Below are positions 53,729 to 64,000 of a stretch of 64,000 bases of DNA, one piece after another. The position numbers and the translations under genes were made by a program. The notes under the pieces were generated by a model. The model did not search any database, was not told the origin of the DNA, and saw only the letters and a program-made list of their open reading frames with translations. Origin of the DNA: Symbiodinium natans (Eukaryota > Sar > Dinophyceae > Suessiales > Symbiodiniaceae); assembly GCA_905221605.1 (NCBI GenBank), contig CAJNDS010002177.1:62001-126000 (forward strand), read 5' to 3'. Within the stretch, counting starts at the first letter, position 1. Each line of letters begins with the position of its first letter.

Positions 53729-54865
53729 ATGAATGACCAGCGCCTGCCGCCGCCTCCCACATGGGAGCATCAATCCTCGGCGTACCCAGACCTGCCAGAA
53801 GTGCCAAAGCTTGCACCAGACGTGGCCTGGGTTGCCTTTGAGAATGCGGCGGCCGAGACGGCCGCAAGGATCCGCTCTGGCCTGAGCCTGCCATCCTCGA
53901 ATTCCTCACCTGATGCCAAAGGCATCAAAGGCATTCCAGGACGATCACGGCGCCGCTATGGCAGCGAGCCTCCACCCTCACCCGTGCGCTGGCCCTCCTT
54001 CTCGCCGCGGCCTTGGCGGCCCGGAGCCCTGGGGGGGCTTCCGGGCTCGCTGCCCCCAGCCCTTCCTGGCGTCCTCTCGGGGCGGTTGGCGGGGCTGGAG
54101 CTGCCACAGCCACCTCTGCCGCCCGTAGCCGGTGAGCTGCGGCTTCGTCTGGAGGCTTTGGAATACCGAGAGGGCCGAGAGAGCCGAGAGGCCCGCAAAG
54201 GCAGCCTGGCACTGGAGCTGGAAAGGACGCGCAGCGCCTACATCGTGATCCAAGGAGAGCTGGAGCAGAAATCTGAGGAACAGGGTCTTCTTCAGAGGGA
54301 GATTACGGGCCTGAGGGCTGATCTTGAAAAGGTCAGCGAGGAGAAGGAAAGCCTGCAGCAGGCCCTGCACCTTCTTGAAGAGTCGAAGGCGGAGGTGGCC
54401 ACGCAGGTTGCGCAGGCGGAGCAGGAGCGCGGTCGCTTGGAGGAGGAGTCCCGGCGCCTCTCCGAGCTTCTGAAAGCCTCGGAACGCAAGGAGCGGCACC
54501 TGGAGAGGGCACAGTCCCAGAGTAAGGAGCTCATGGAGCAGAAGGATTGGCAGCTTCAGAAACTTCAGGCAGACCTCCGTGGCCTCAGAGAGGCACTCCA
54601 AGAGCGGGAGAGAGCAGAGAAGGAGCGCGAGCGGGAGCTGCGAGAGGCCCAGAATCGAAACAAGGTGGTGGTCCAGAAGCAGCGGGAGATCGACCAGCTG
54701 GCCGAGGACAATCGCCTCCTGCGCGTGGCCTTGGAGGAGTTTGAGGAAGAGCGGGTGCGCGTCCTCGCGCTCGAGCGAAGCCTCCAGCAGTCACAAGAGG
54801 ATTGCCAGGCGCCAGGACCCGCAAGGAGTTGGAACACACGCCACGGTTTGTTCAGCCGTTTTTGA
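53729..54865 (+). CDS. coiled-coil protein, intronless
   Basis: ATG 53729 to TGA 54863-54865, 378 codons. The N-terminus (about 1-50) has an acidic/amphipathic segment (LPEVPKLAPDVAWVAFENAA). Residues of about 65-125 are Pro/Gly/Arg-rich (RPGALGGLPGSLPPALPGVL). From about residue 130 to the end the chain is an almost continuous heptad coiled coil (for example LQREITGLRADLEKVSEEKE and RLEEESRRLSELLKASERKE). Strong GC3 bias supports real coding. It is generically similar to centrosomal or motor-tail proteins, but no specific family can be named. The TGA may be an intron read-through, since the last 15 codons lose heptads after the AGAGGATTG at 54795. Confidence 0.65.
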   Translation: MNDQRLPPPPTWEHQSSAYPDLPEVPKLAPDVAWVAFENAAAETAARIRSGLSLPSSNSSPDAKGIKGIPGRSRRRYGSEPPPSPVRWPSFSPRPWRPGALGGLPGSLPPALPGVLSGRLAGLELPQPPLPPVAGELRLRLEALEYREGRESREARKGSLALELERTRSAYIVIQGELEQKSEEQGLLQREITGLRADLEKVSEEKESLQQALHLLEESKAEVATQVAQAEQERGRLEEESRRLSELLKASERKERHLERAQSQSKELMEQKDWQLQKLQADLRGLREALQERERAEKERERELREAQNRNKVVVQKQREIDQLAEDNRLLRVALEEFEEERVRVLALERSLQQSQEDCQAPGPARSWNTRHGLFSRF

Positions 54866-55156
54866 GTGCGGACTCTTCTTTTTTCAAGCAAAGAGATGAC
54901 ATCAAAAAAAATGTATGTATACATATATATATATGAGGCAGGAACCTTTATGTATGATTTGACCTCCTCCTTTTGTTTTAATTCAGAGAGCATCACTAAC
55001 TGTATTTGATGCTATGAGTTCTAGCACAATTATATATTTCGTTCTACCATTGGCTCGCTTTTCCTTGGTCGTCGCAAGAGTCTTTCGGAGTCTTTGGTAG
55101 TTGAGGCTTGCTGATAATAGCGTGCCTCTAGAATTCGTCGCTTGCAGAAAGCAAGG

Positions 55157-55620
55157 CAACTCGCGCGAGTCCTGGCCAAATCCACAGCAGGCGCTGCTAC
55201 AAAGCAGGACTGCGTGGGTGGAGGTTTGCTTCATCTGCAACACGTAAAGGCTTTACAGCCTTTGCTGGAAAATCACTAAAGATACAATGCCTATGCTGCA
55301 GACTCGTAGAAATGAGCGGCCTGGAAGCTCCCAATATGCGGCTGCAGACGCGTAGAAATCTAGGGTTGTTAGGGCTTAGGGTTTAGGGTTTACGTTTTAG
55401 GGTTTAGCAACTTGCGCGAGTCCTGGCCAAATCCACAGCAGGCGCTGCTGCAAAGCAGGACTGCGTGAATGGAGGTTTGCTTCATCTGCAACACGTAAGG
55501 GCTTTACAGCCTTTGCTGGAAAATCACTAAAGATACAATGCCTATGCTGCAGACTCGTAGAAATGAGTGGCCTGGAGGCTCCCAATATGCGGCTGCAGAT
55601 GCGTAGAAATCTGAGTGTTT
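55157..55620. repeat. 250-bp tandem duplication with telomeric ends
   Basis: Unit 1 (about 55157-55406) and unit 2 (about 55407-55620, plus the following array) share the text from GCGCGAGTCCTGGCC to GCGTAGAAATCT with few mismatches. Each unit is followed by a TTTAGGG tract. Confidence 0.9.
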
Positions 55621-55772
55621 AGGGTTTAGGGTTTAGGGTTTAGGTTTTAGGTTTTAGGGTTTAGGGATTAGGGTTTAGGTTTTAGGGTTTAGGGATTAGG
55701 GTTTAGGTTTTAGGGTTTAGGGTTTAGGGTTTAGGGCTTAGGGCTTAGGGTTTAGGGTTTAGGGCTTAGGGT
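55617..55772. repeat. telomere-like array, G strand
   Basis: About 22 TTTAGGG-type units with GGTTTTAGG and GGATTAGGG variants. Confidence 0.95.
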
Positions 55773-55883
55773 TTCACAAACTTCGGGAAAGTCTGGAACG
55801 CCGCGCGTTTGAGATGCTCAGGTCATCGACAAAAACATGCTACTGGCCCATGGGGTGTGCTCCCAAGGCCATGCTTCGCCCCA

Positions 55884-56062
55884 CTAAACCCTCAACCCTA
55901 ACCCCTAAACCCGAAACCCGAAACCCTGAACCCAAACCCTAAACCCTAACCCCTAAACCCGAAACCCTAAACCCACCCCAAGCCCTAAACCCTGAACCCA
56001 AACCCTAAACCCTGAACCCCACACCTGTAACCCTAGACCCTTGACCCTTAAGCCTAAATGCT
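55884..56062. repeat. telomere-like array, C strand
   Basis: About 24 degenerate CCCTAAA/CCCGAAA/CCCTGAA units, in inverted orientation to 55617-55772. Confidence 0.9.
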
Positions 56063-56338
56063 AAACAGTAAAACGACAGCCCTCTTCACCACCGCGTCGC
56101 CCCGCTGACCAAGTCCATCCAGTAGAAGCACCCGGGTCGCGAGCCTTGGCATTTTGAGCTCTGGACGTTTGTTTGGGGGGGTATCAGCAGCACACAGAAA
56201 CATGCGAAAAGGCATCCCAGGCACGCGACTCCACGCGCCGCCACGTCTCGCCAGGCTGGACAGACCCAGAAGCAAGCAGCTCACGAACGACGGACTTCAC
56301 CGTTTGGCGGATATCCTTGCGACGAAAAGCATCAATTA

Positions 56339-56408
56339 CGGTTTAGGGTGTAGGGTTTAGGGTTTAATGTTTAAGGTTTAGGGTTTAGGGTTTAGGGTTT
56401 AGGGTCTA
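56339..56408. repeat. telomere-like array, G strand (2)
   Basis: About ten TTTAGGG units with a few substitutions. Confidence 0.95.
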
Positions 56409-57183
56409 GGGACAAGAACATAGAATAGTTAGATACTAGCTAGATACATCGAGGCTCATCAGTGTTGGATCCTCCATATGGCGACCAGCGGTTGCGAGCG
56501 CGGTCCGGGAAGTCCCTTCCTCGGCCACTGGCCGCGTGTCCGCCAAGAGCATCGGCAGATACTGCCGCTTCCTACATGGCTTGGGCTTCAGAGTTTAGGA
56601 TGTCGGGTAAGGAGGCGTGAGCTTCAGGGCCTTAACATCTGGGGTATAGGCCTGGAAGTCTGGAAGAGCGTTGAGGGCAGCTGCATTCGGATGGTGCTCT
56701 GAGTGTGTTCTGCAAAAGTCTGCAAAAGTCTATCCAGAGCAAGCTCCAATGATCCAATGCTGACTCATCACAATTCTTCAAAGGAACATGACCTTACCCT
56801 GAAGGCCTTGGCTGAAGATTTCTGGCTTATGAGTGTACACTTCAGCAGCTCTTATCACAAAAATGTCCATCCCAGCCCGGAAGCAAACAACGGCTGCAGG
56901 ACTCAGTCATGAGATTTAATAATCCAAGACACCGTGCTCGTGCCACCAGTCTCGCCCGTCCCGCCAGTCCCAGCAGTGAAGGATGCCTTGGCACACATAG
57001 AGAGGATCGCTCGATCATTGCACCCTGAACCGCGGGCCAAGGTCTGCACTGTGCAGCCCGCTAAATTTCTACCATTGCTTGGTCCCTCGCTCGGCTCCAG
57101 CGGTTGACACGAGCAGCCTCCTGCCGGAGTTTAAGCGTAGTGTGCGCTAGCCGCTACGCTGGCGCCCACAAGCTCATCTATTC

Positions 57184-57348
57184 ATGAGGGATACAGGTGA
57201 TTTGGCGACGCACATGGACTCTCACAAATTCCTGACAGAGTCTGTCGTGCCAGATGAGGGTCCTGAGAGCTCCAGTCGCGCACCTCGTCCCGGCCCCACC
57301 AAGAGAAGTCGTGACGGTCCTGCAGAGCCGTTCCGGGCGCGGCGCTAG
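57184..57348 (+). CDS. short ORF, unknown
   Basis: ATG to TAG, 54 codons: MRDTGDLATHMDSHKFLTES, then a Pro/Arg/Ser-rich end (RAPRPGPTKRSRDG). It reads like protein but has no known domain. Its position beside the transposon remains suggests it may be part of the element. Confidence 0.3.
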   Translation: MRDTGDLATHMDSHKFLTESVVPDEGPESSSRAPRPGPTKRSRDGPAEPFRARR

Positions 57349-57361
57349 GACATGAAAATTG

Positions 57362-57661
57362 ATGGTCGCTCTGGAAGATGAATATCGTGTCCACACATAC
57401 AAACTCCTTAAGGGGCCCGGGCCTGCGCTAGCAAGTTTAATATTGCGAGATGCGATGTCCCGTGTCTCCTCTCTCACGCCGGAGTTGTCCCAGGCACGGT
57501 TCCAGCGGCGCTCCCGGCGCTCCCAACGCGAAGCCATGCCCGCAGTTGCAGAGAGAGGACTTGAGGGGCGTCTGAGGCTTACAAAACCTTGCGGAAGTGC
57601 AGCGACGAATCCAACCGGTCTCATGGATTTCTGGGCTGCACAGTCAATCGAGCCAGGGTAA
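57362..57661 (+). CDS. short ORF, unknown
   Basis: About 99 codons from ATG to TAA, including VALEDEYRVHTYKLLKGPGP and a basic QRRSRRSQRE stretch. No domain recognised. It may belong to the same element as the neighbouring short ORF. An antisense frame covers the same bases. Confidence 0.3.
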   Translation: MVALEDEYRVHTYKLLKGPGPALASLILRDAMSRVSSLTPELSQARFQRRSRRSQREAMPAVAERGLEGRLRLTKPCGSAATNPTGLMDFWAAQSIEPG

Positions 57662-58159
57662 CTCTGGTCTTTGCTCTTTCACTGTCCTCGATACTTGTTG
57701 TCGGAGCGAAAGCTGCCGTCGCTGGTACTTTATAATCGTGGAGCCAAGCACCTTTTCCCACCAGCGTCTGCAGATGACCCAGCTGTACGATTGGTTACGG
57801 CCAAGTGCCAAGACCCGACAGTGCCATTTGTTACACCCAAGCGTGGGTCAGAAAGAGCCACCAAGACCCGTGGCACGATCTGCTACGGCTAAGAGTGGGC
57901 CAACAGCGGGCCGGACATGCAACAAACACACCATTCCCTGGTATGTACCGCCACGCAGATAAACTGGACCATCAACGTGGACCGGAAACTGAAGCTGCGC
58001 ACGACCCACACAGCAAGAGCGTTGATCGAATATCGACAACCTGGACAGCCGTCTCATCCACCTGCTCGCAGAGTCTGCTCAACCAGGGTTGCATGCAGCA
58101 TGGAGAATATCCGCGATAGTACCCAACGAAATTAGCAAGGCCACCGGTAGCTGGTAGCT

Positions 58160-59045
58160 CCGCAAAAACAGGCGCTCATGACCACATGAAAACCCCTGCC
58201 AGGAATTGCCGAAGCAGAACCTAGCCCTATGACAACAGCGTTCCACCCCACAAACTCGATTCACGCATGTGAACAGTTTATACCTCGATCCAATAAGAAC
58301 ACCCGCCTCGCACAGCCACGGTTTACCTCGATCCAGCACGAAAGTCAATTCGCAAAGCCACCGCTAGCTCCGCGAATAGATTCGCAAAGCCAGCGCTAGC
58401 TCCGCGGAAACAGGCACTCACGACCATGAAAACCCCTGCCAGGAAGTGCTGAAGCAGAACCTAGCCCTATGACAACAGTGCTCCACCTCGCGAGCACGAT
58501 TCATGCGCGTAAACAGTTTATATACCTCGATCTAGTAAGAAAATCCGCCTCGCACAGCCACGGTTTACCTCGATCCAGCACGAAAGTCAATTCGCAAAGC
58601 CACCGCTAGCTCCGCGAATAGATTCGCAAAGCCAGCGCTAGCTCCGCGGAAACAGGCACTCACGACCATGAAAACCCCTGCCAGGAAGTGCCGAAGCAGA
58701 ACCTAGCCCTATGACAACAGTGCTCCACCTCGCGAGCACGATTCATGCGCGTAAACAGTTTATATACCTCGATCTAGTAAGAAAATCCGCCTCGCACAGC
58801 CACGGTTTACCTCGATCCAGCACCAAAGTCAATTCGCAAAGCCACCGGTAGCTCTGCCAAAAACAGGTGCTCATGATCATGAAAATCCCTGCCAAAAATC
58901 CATTCCAAGAAGTGCCGAAGCAGAACCTAGCCCTATGACAAGAGTGTTCCACCTCACGAACACGATTCACGCGTGAAACAGTTTAGGCCTCGATCCAATC
59001 AGAAAACCCGCCTCGCACAGTCACGGCTCAATTCGCAAAGCCACC
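58160..59045. repeat. four tandem copies of a ~240-bp repeat
   Basis: The landmark AACCTAGCCCTATGAC recurs at about 58218, 58458, 58700 and 58924. Each unit also contains CTCCGC, GAAAACCCCTGCCAGGAA, CGATTCA and CCTCGATC blocks. The middle two are nearly identical. The array stops at the left border of the plus-strand transposase fragment. Confidence 0.9.
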
Positions 59046-59058
59046 GCTGTCTCGATAT

Positions 59059-59862
59059 ATGGGTACGCTAAAGCCATCGTCATTAAATGTTGGGCTCGCC
59101 GCAGGCGTCAGGGGGCGCTCATTTTCTTGTTCACTCGCTGCTCGAAAAAGAAAGACGTTACCCGATGTATTCGGAAGACATGGATCGCAAGGTTACGGGC
59201 TCCAACCAGCGAGTGGCGCACGTGCTGTGGTGCGCCGCTGACCCAGATCGGGCCGCCTGGCTATTCAACAATCTACGTTGGCGTCACAGTCTGGGTCCAC
59301 GACTCAGAGAAAACATATGCAGTTTGCAGCATGAGAGCCAACATCACCCGATTGCTTTCCCATTCCCCATGCGTCCTCTGATTGCACGGTCTGAGGCCGA
59401 CGAGTGCTGGCTCTGCTGCCGTCAGGGACTTCATCAAACGAGGCTCTACACTCTGAGGTGAAGAACTGGTTCTCGGAAACACAGCAGATCCATCAGAGCA
59501 CCCTGCGTATGAAGCTGCTGATCCTGACCCTTGGCAAGCAAATCCCGCACTGTAGTGCAATGGCCAATCCGACGATAAGCCAGTGCTCGAGCCGCATCCT
59601 CATGGCGCGGACTGTAACTAACTTGCCATGGACGGAGCTCACTTGGCGAACCTGGTGTGCCGAGCTGAGCAGGGAGGGTCAGGTAGAGAAGGCCTCGCTG
59701 CCTTACAATAAATCACGGGCAGAAGAGGCAAACAAGGTACGCGGATGGTCCATGAAGCGCCCAGCCGCTGTTCGCAAGACTCAAACAAAGCGAACCCCAT
59801 TCACTCTCGAGCGGGTTTCCAAGCTGCGGACACAAGGTGTGCGCAAGCGGAAGAAGCAGTGA
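59059..59862 (+). pseudogene. transposase C-terminal part, plus strand (rearranged)
   Basis: One frame reads YPMYSEDMDRKVTGSNQRVA, then AAWLFNNLRWRHSL. After a frameshift a second frame (59404-59862) reads LPSGTSSNEALHSEVKNWF, then STLRMKLLILTLGKQIPH, and closes with a basic tail (SMKRPAAVRKTQTKRTPFTL) and TGA. The SGTSSNEALH.E block is the characteristic C-terminal glutamate block of a DDE-type transposase family that I recall as abundant in dinoflagellate genomes. It should follow the minus-strand part below but lies on the opposite strand and converges with it. Confidence 0.65.
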
Positions 59863-59968
59863 TTTGCCAAATGGACGAGATTGCAGAGCGAAGAAAAGGC
59901 ACACGTGGAGTGACAGCTGGGTTTGCGTAGGGAAACTGTCGGTAAGCTGCCCTGGAGTATACGAAACT

Positions 59969-60450
59969 TTAAGTAATCCTGCGCTGGGCCTGATCTGACG
60001 ACAAGGCCGCCAGGCATTGAATGAACTCAAACCTGGACAGAAAAGGTTTTGTTGTGTCGAGGTTTTCGACAATCCTTTTGGCTCTGACCTTTGTCATGGA
60101 GCTGTTTTCGATTTGGCTCCGACACACATTTTCAGCGTGACTCAATGCGCCAACATTGTAGCCCCTGTGGTAGTTTTCCCAGTGATCAGCAGGAAGCGAC
60201 CCGCAGACTGCGTTGAACTTGCTCAGGACTCGGCGCAGAAAAACTGCACCTGCAGTTTTCTTGCGCCACGTGGCGTACCTTGCGCTATCGCACTGTATAG
60301 TATTAATCAAGAGTGCTTGACGCCTTTGATTGGTTACACGTGCTTCGTGACTACGGAAGTATCCCACAAGCCGAGCTGCTCGTACACGATGGACAAGTGG
60401 ATGGGGTCCAACGTTAGGCATTGTAGGCCTGGCATGATCCTCCGCAGTTG
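59969..60450 (-). pseudogene. transposase segment after the second Asp, frameshifted
   Basis: Minus frame including LVGYFRSHEARVTNQRRQAL, then TAGAVFLRRVLSKFNAVCGS and RFEFIQCLAALSSDQAQ. It is the continuation of the 60334-60921 frame after a shift at about 60350-60390. It ends at 59969, close to the inversion point. Confidence 0.55.
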
Positions 60451-60921
60451 TGTGTAGAGCTTCAGAGAGGCGGCGTCCGAGGCCACGCATTCCACCTGCT
60501 GCAGTCCTGCTGCAGGCAACGCCTCGCCGAGGGCCACGCTCACCACTTCAGCCTTTTCCGACGACACTGGAATCATGGCCAAAACGGCACCAGTACGCCC
60601 TCGCACCGTTAAAACTCGCCTGAGCGAGTCAGTGTCATCGAAAGGCGCCGCGTTCCTCTTGTGCTTCGGGGCACGGTAGGACTCCTGTCCCATGACGCCC
60701 ATGCAGCACTTGATGGTGGCGTCCAGCGACAAGAATCTGAATTCGTTGGAATTGCAGAAGGCGGTCATCATGTCGGAGCTTAAGCTGCGCACCGCTGAGG
60801 ATGTGAATACGTCCTCGATGATTGGCCACCAGTGTCTGACGTCCGTGGGCAGGAGGGACGTCAGCTGCGATCCCTGCATGTTGATCCACACGGCCAGTCG
60901 TGGCTTCGCCTTGCCAAGCAT
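60334..60921 (-). pseudogene. transposase DDE core (two Asp)
   Basis: Contains FRFLSLDATIK (Asp about residue 67), VLTVRGRTGAVLAMIPV, VECVASDAASLKLYTQLRR (Asp about 149) and LTLDPIHLSIVYE. This is an RNase H-like fold pattern with spaced catalytic Asp residues. It may connect to the upstream zinc-finger ORF through a 113-nt GT-AG intron (60910-61022) whose phases are both 0. The frame then breaks. Confidence 0.65.
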
Positions 60922-61001
60922 GCAACAACAGCTGCTCGTTACATCACACCCTCAGCTTAGTGTCTGCACGCACACCAGTCACAAATGAAATTCAAAATTT
61001 C

Positions 61002-63497
61002 TCAAAGGGAAATCCAAGACACGGCCTTGCACTTCGCGTGGCACATGAGCAGTTCGCGGAAAATCAGTTCCGCGAACTCACGCGTGTAGTACAAATTACG
61101 GGCACGTCTGAGGTCAGGGGAGTCTATGACAGCTTTCAGATTCCAGTACTCGGGGCCGGAGCCGGTAAGCACCAAACGAATGTGTCTATCGATTTCGTTC
61201 GTGGAGCAGGGCAATGATGGTCTTACTGTGGTCCGAAGCATGTCGCAACTGCGCCTCAAATACGAGCCCTGGATGGTGCCACAAAGCTGATCGTGGTCGA
61301 ACAAAGCGCAGCAGAGCTTCAACTGCTTTGTGCCACTGCACACAAATTGTTTCCTATCCACGTGATAGGAGCGAATGTGATCCCTCACACGACTTGCTTT
61401 TTGAAAACGACGGAAAGGGCATAGAGGGCAGCAGCGTCGTTTCTCTTCGGATGAGCATAGTGCAGCATCGACCTCGCTACGAAGCTCTCTTAGCAGTCTG
61501 TCGCCTGCTTTGACAACGGGATCCAGGTCCTCGTCCCTCGTCAAAACATCACACTCGTCGTCCGAGCCTGGCTGCGGCGCTTGACATTCCAATCTGTTTT
61601 GCAAACATTCCGACCACTCTTCACACAGATCGCCAGCCCCTGCATGAAGACCCAATAATACGTGGGCGGCCGGCTTGGCGGCTTCGCTTGCCTCTGCCGC
61701 ATCAAGACTTCCTCTAATTTTGAAGGTGACAATTGTGCTAGCATCCATGGCTTTATCACCAAAGCTCAGGAGCTGATCCAGCAACATTGTGGTTTTGTAC
61801 CTGCCGTCCCACAGGCTTACCAGGCCATTGTCGCCCACCTGGCACGCCAAGCAATGAGGATTGCCGTCGTGGTCAGTGCGCAACAGATATTTGCCCTTGT
61901 CCTCGATGTTCAACTCATGCTCGGGAGTCACTGCAATGTTCAGAGAGGTTAGCACGGAGGAATAACACCTCGAGCCACGCTGGGCAGCTTCCTTGTTTTT
62001 GTGATTGCTTGCCTCAAGAACCTTTTTGATGTCGCTGAGTTTCTCAGGCATCAGTCTTGCAATGGCCAGAGGAATGCAATTGCCTTGCAGGTGCAGATCC
62101 TCGTATGCCACGGGCTCCTCGACGCTCTCTGCTGGCGTCCGACACAGCTGCCGAAAGAGGTAGTGATGTTTCTCGACGATGTTCACCTCGAAGCCAGTCT
62201 TTTCCTTGATGGCATCCATGGCCTCTTGGCAGATGTTGCTTATTTCCACCTCTGACGAAAACCTACCAACCCTGACACCGTCGAAATGAAGAGAGAGATG
62301 ACCTGGCCGGTGGCGAGATATGCAGTCCGTCCATGCCTCCAGGATGTAATCTTCCACAGAAGTATATAAGTAGTGTAAGGTCGAGGCTTGTGGATTTGCC
62401 TTTTCAGGCAAACTCTCAACCGCACTGTAGACTTCACGCATAAGGGAACACGCCGTCCACCGCAAGTAAATGGAGGCCTGCTGTAGTTGCTGCAGGAAAG
62501 CAATGCCTCTCTGCGGCGCCGGAATCTGTCCACCAAAGAGAACAGAATGCAGCACTTTCTTCCCCTTCTCGACAGAGAGATTCAGTTTCTCTCGGCAGAC
62601 GGCTGATCGGTGCTTCGCACAGGCTTCCATGGTTTCCATCACGCCAGATGGTATGGAATCGTTCACATCGAGTTTCCTCAGCAACTGGTGCAGCACAACA
62701 AACACTGAGTTCTCGATGTCCAAGTCGTGTGTGTCCGGACAGAGAAGACATTGTAGTAGGCGAGGCAGTCTCTGCGCGCCTATTCTCGGACCTCTGGCGT
62801 AAGCTCTGGTGCGAACTATACCTTGAAAAGTGCGTTCATATGTAATGTCTGCGCTTGCGGGGAGGATGTCAGATCGGGGAGCTGGCTGAATCAGAGAAGA
62901 TTGGGAAGCTGGCTCGAAGTGAGAGGGCGAGTCAGGGCCTGACTTTGTCCTGCGTCTCCTCTTAGTCGGCGTAGCGTCCAATACTCGAGCACTGCTCTTA
63001 GAGGGCGAAGCACTCAATGCTTCAGCACGTGGCAGGATTTTACCCAATGTCTTCTCTCGTTGATGAATCTTCTCAATTAAGTTTTCATAGTACGCAATGC
63101 CTTCCAATTTGTCAACAGTTTGACCGCCGGCCTTGCCTTTCTTCTTCAGCTCCTTTGCCCTCTCCTGAAAATATTGCAGCAGACACGCAACGTTCGCTTC
63201 TCTGTCGGCATTGTCCTGAATGTACTTCCTCGCAGCCTCAAGGTTGTGGAATTCTGTAAACGTCACGGTCGCAGCCTCGGGTCGTAATGTCAGTATCTCC
63301 GCAAGACTCTTCTTCATGACGAGGCAAGGGAAGGCACTGTCCTTGTACTTCTTGCTGAGGTTGTTCGCTGGCGTGAGGAGGTCGTGGCGCAGAAGAGCCT
63401 CAAACATATCATCCCTAGTCATGTCCTGTGGATGATCTGTCGGCAAACTGAGATACCGCATCATTCCTTTGGTGAACACTGCCTTGTGGTTTTTCAT
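61002..63497 (-). pseudogene. transposase-like protein, N-terminal and zinc-finger region
   Basis: 831 codons. It has a Lys-rich region with an SP-K and RRRR basic patch (about residues 160-185), a large globular middle part (LHFDGVRVG; ISNICQEAMDAIKEKTGFEV), and an acidic segment. A C2H2 zinc finger (CPLCPFRRFQKASRVRDHIR then SYH; C-x2-C-x12-H-x4-H) lies about 140 residues from the end. The ORF stops at TGA 61002-61004, or splices at 61022 into the DDE core. The frame also continues upstream of its ATG (ARKRPSLEKLKRVQASLVDH), overlapping the preceding ORF, so a frameshift separates the two. The fold is not otherwise recognised. Confidence 0.6.
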
Positions 63498-64000
63498 ACA
63501 GTGATCAACGAGAGATGCTTGGACCCTCTTGAGTTTTTCAAGCGAAGGTCTCTTTCTTGCTGACTCGTGCTCTCCACCGGCAGCTGGAGATTGGGGTTCA
63601 CCTCATCGGACCGACGTCTCGCTGGCAAGCCGCACGCCTTCCTCATCATGTCTTCAGTCAATGGCTTTGCGGCATATTCCTCGATCAGCTGTCTGCATTC
63701 CTCTCGAGAATGCTTCACTTCGAAGGCATGCTGCAGACGAAGGGCAGCAGCCACGCAGGGGGGACTTCGCAGAAAGTCCTTAAGTTCTTCGTTTTTGCGG
63801 AAATAACCGTCCATGAAGGCGTCTGGATAAACCGCCGCAATGACATTCGGGTCAATGAAGCGAGCCTTTGGCTCCCACACAAATGCCCTGCGATACGCGG
63901 ACTGGAAATTACCTTCAGTAACGCCGCTAAGCGTGAACATGCTGTTGACCTCGTACCTGAGCCAGCATACCAGTTCGATCATTCGGGTGGACATTCCGTA
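63494..64000 (-). pseudogene. transposase-like gene, N-terminal part, cut by window edge
   Basis: 166 codons from 63994, with the frame still open to base 64000, so the true start lies outside. It includes FTLSGVTEGNFQSAYRRAFV and DPNVIAAVYPDAFMDGYF. The frame ends TGA at 63494-63496. The protein-like text switches to the +1 frame between about 63560 and 63590, which points to a one-base indel. Confidence 0.55.

Larger units (their letters stand above)
54866..57183. other. repeat-rich spacer
   Basis: It contains a TA run at 54913-54935, a 250-bp tandem duplication, and several telomere-like arrays. Short frames at 56054-56360 on either strand are unsupported. Confidence 0.5.

Noticed and set aside
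53925-54601. Minus-strand frames of up to 207 codons
   Set aside because: Shadows of the coiled-coil gene; the plus strand has the heptad pattern.

Overview
The window looks like nuclear DNA of a dinoflagellate, most likely a Symbiodiniaceae-type alga. Genes are broken into many very small exons. Introns end in AG, usually followed by G, and start with GT, GC or GA. Interstitial TTTAGGG/CCCTAAA islands and simple repeats are frequent, and one degraded DDE-transposase-like element closes the window. No bacterial, organellar or viral gene layout is seen. Because exons are short, most long open frames here are chance. Multi-exon models below were built by eye from phase-compatible exons and are marked as such.

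Layout. 1-4.8 kb: mostly non-coding, with a few exon candidates. 4.8-6.1 kb: intronless NIPA/DUF803-like membrane protein. 7.75-8.5 kb: two 3' exons of an unknown acidic protein. 8.5-14.9 kb: non-coding with microsatellites. 14.9-20.45 kb: exons of a voltage-gated cation channel with a pore, an S6 segment and a C-terminal canonical EF-hand. 20.66-23.15 kb: last exons of an unknown protein. 23.2-31.1 kb: repeats, including a CCCACG/CA tract of more than 800 bp and a nested tandem duplication. 31.1-33.3 kb: exostosin-like (GT47) glycosyltransferase, with probable upstream exons for its cytosolic tail.

34.9-51.4 kb: a chain of tiny + strand exons, read here as one very large gene. It first encodes a module with a GWWFGPK / VGGDQVWAYH signature split over five exons. 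Next come tandem acidic exons, Lys/Glu exons, and an array of Arg/Asp-rich exons that are tandem copies of one another with interchangeable GC or GA donors, followed by more K/E exons. An intronless Mei2-like RRM gene lies inside it at 48.6-49.4 kb. 53.7-54.9 kb: intronless coiled-coil protein. 55.1-56.4 kb: telomere-repeat-rich segment with a 250-bp tandem duplication and a head-to-head arrangement of G-strand and C-strand telomeric arrays.

57.2-64 kb: remains of a large transposase-like gene. The N-terminal part, a zinc finger and the two DDE aspartates lie on the minus strand, running off the right edge. The C-terminal part with the catalytic-type glutamate lies on the plus strand, so this copy is rearranged as well as frameshifted. 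A 240-bp tandem repeat abuts it.
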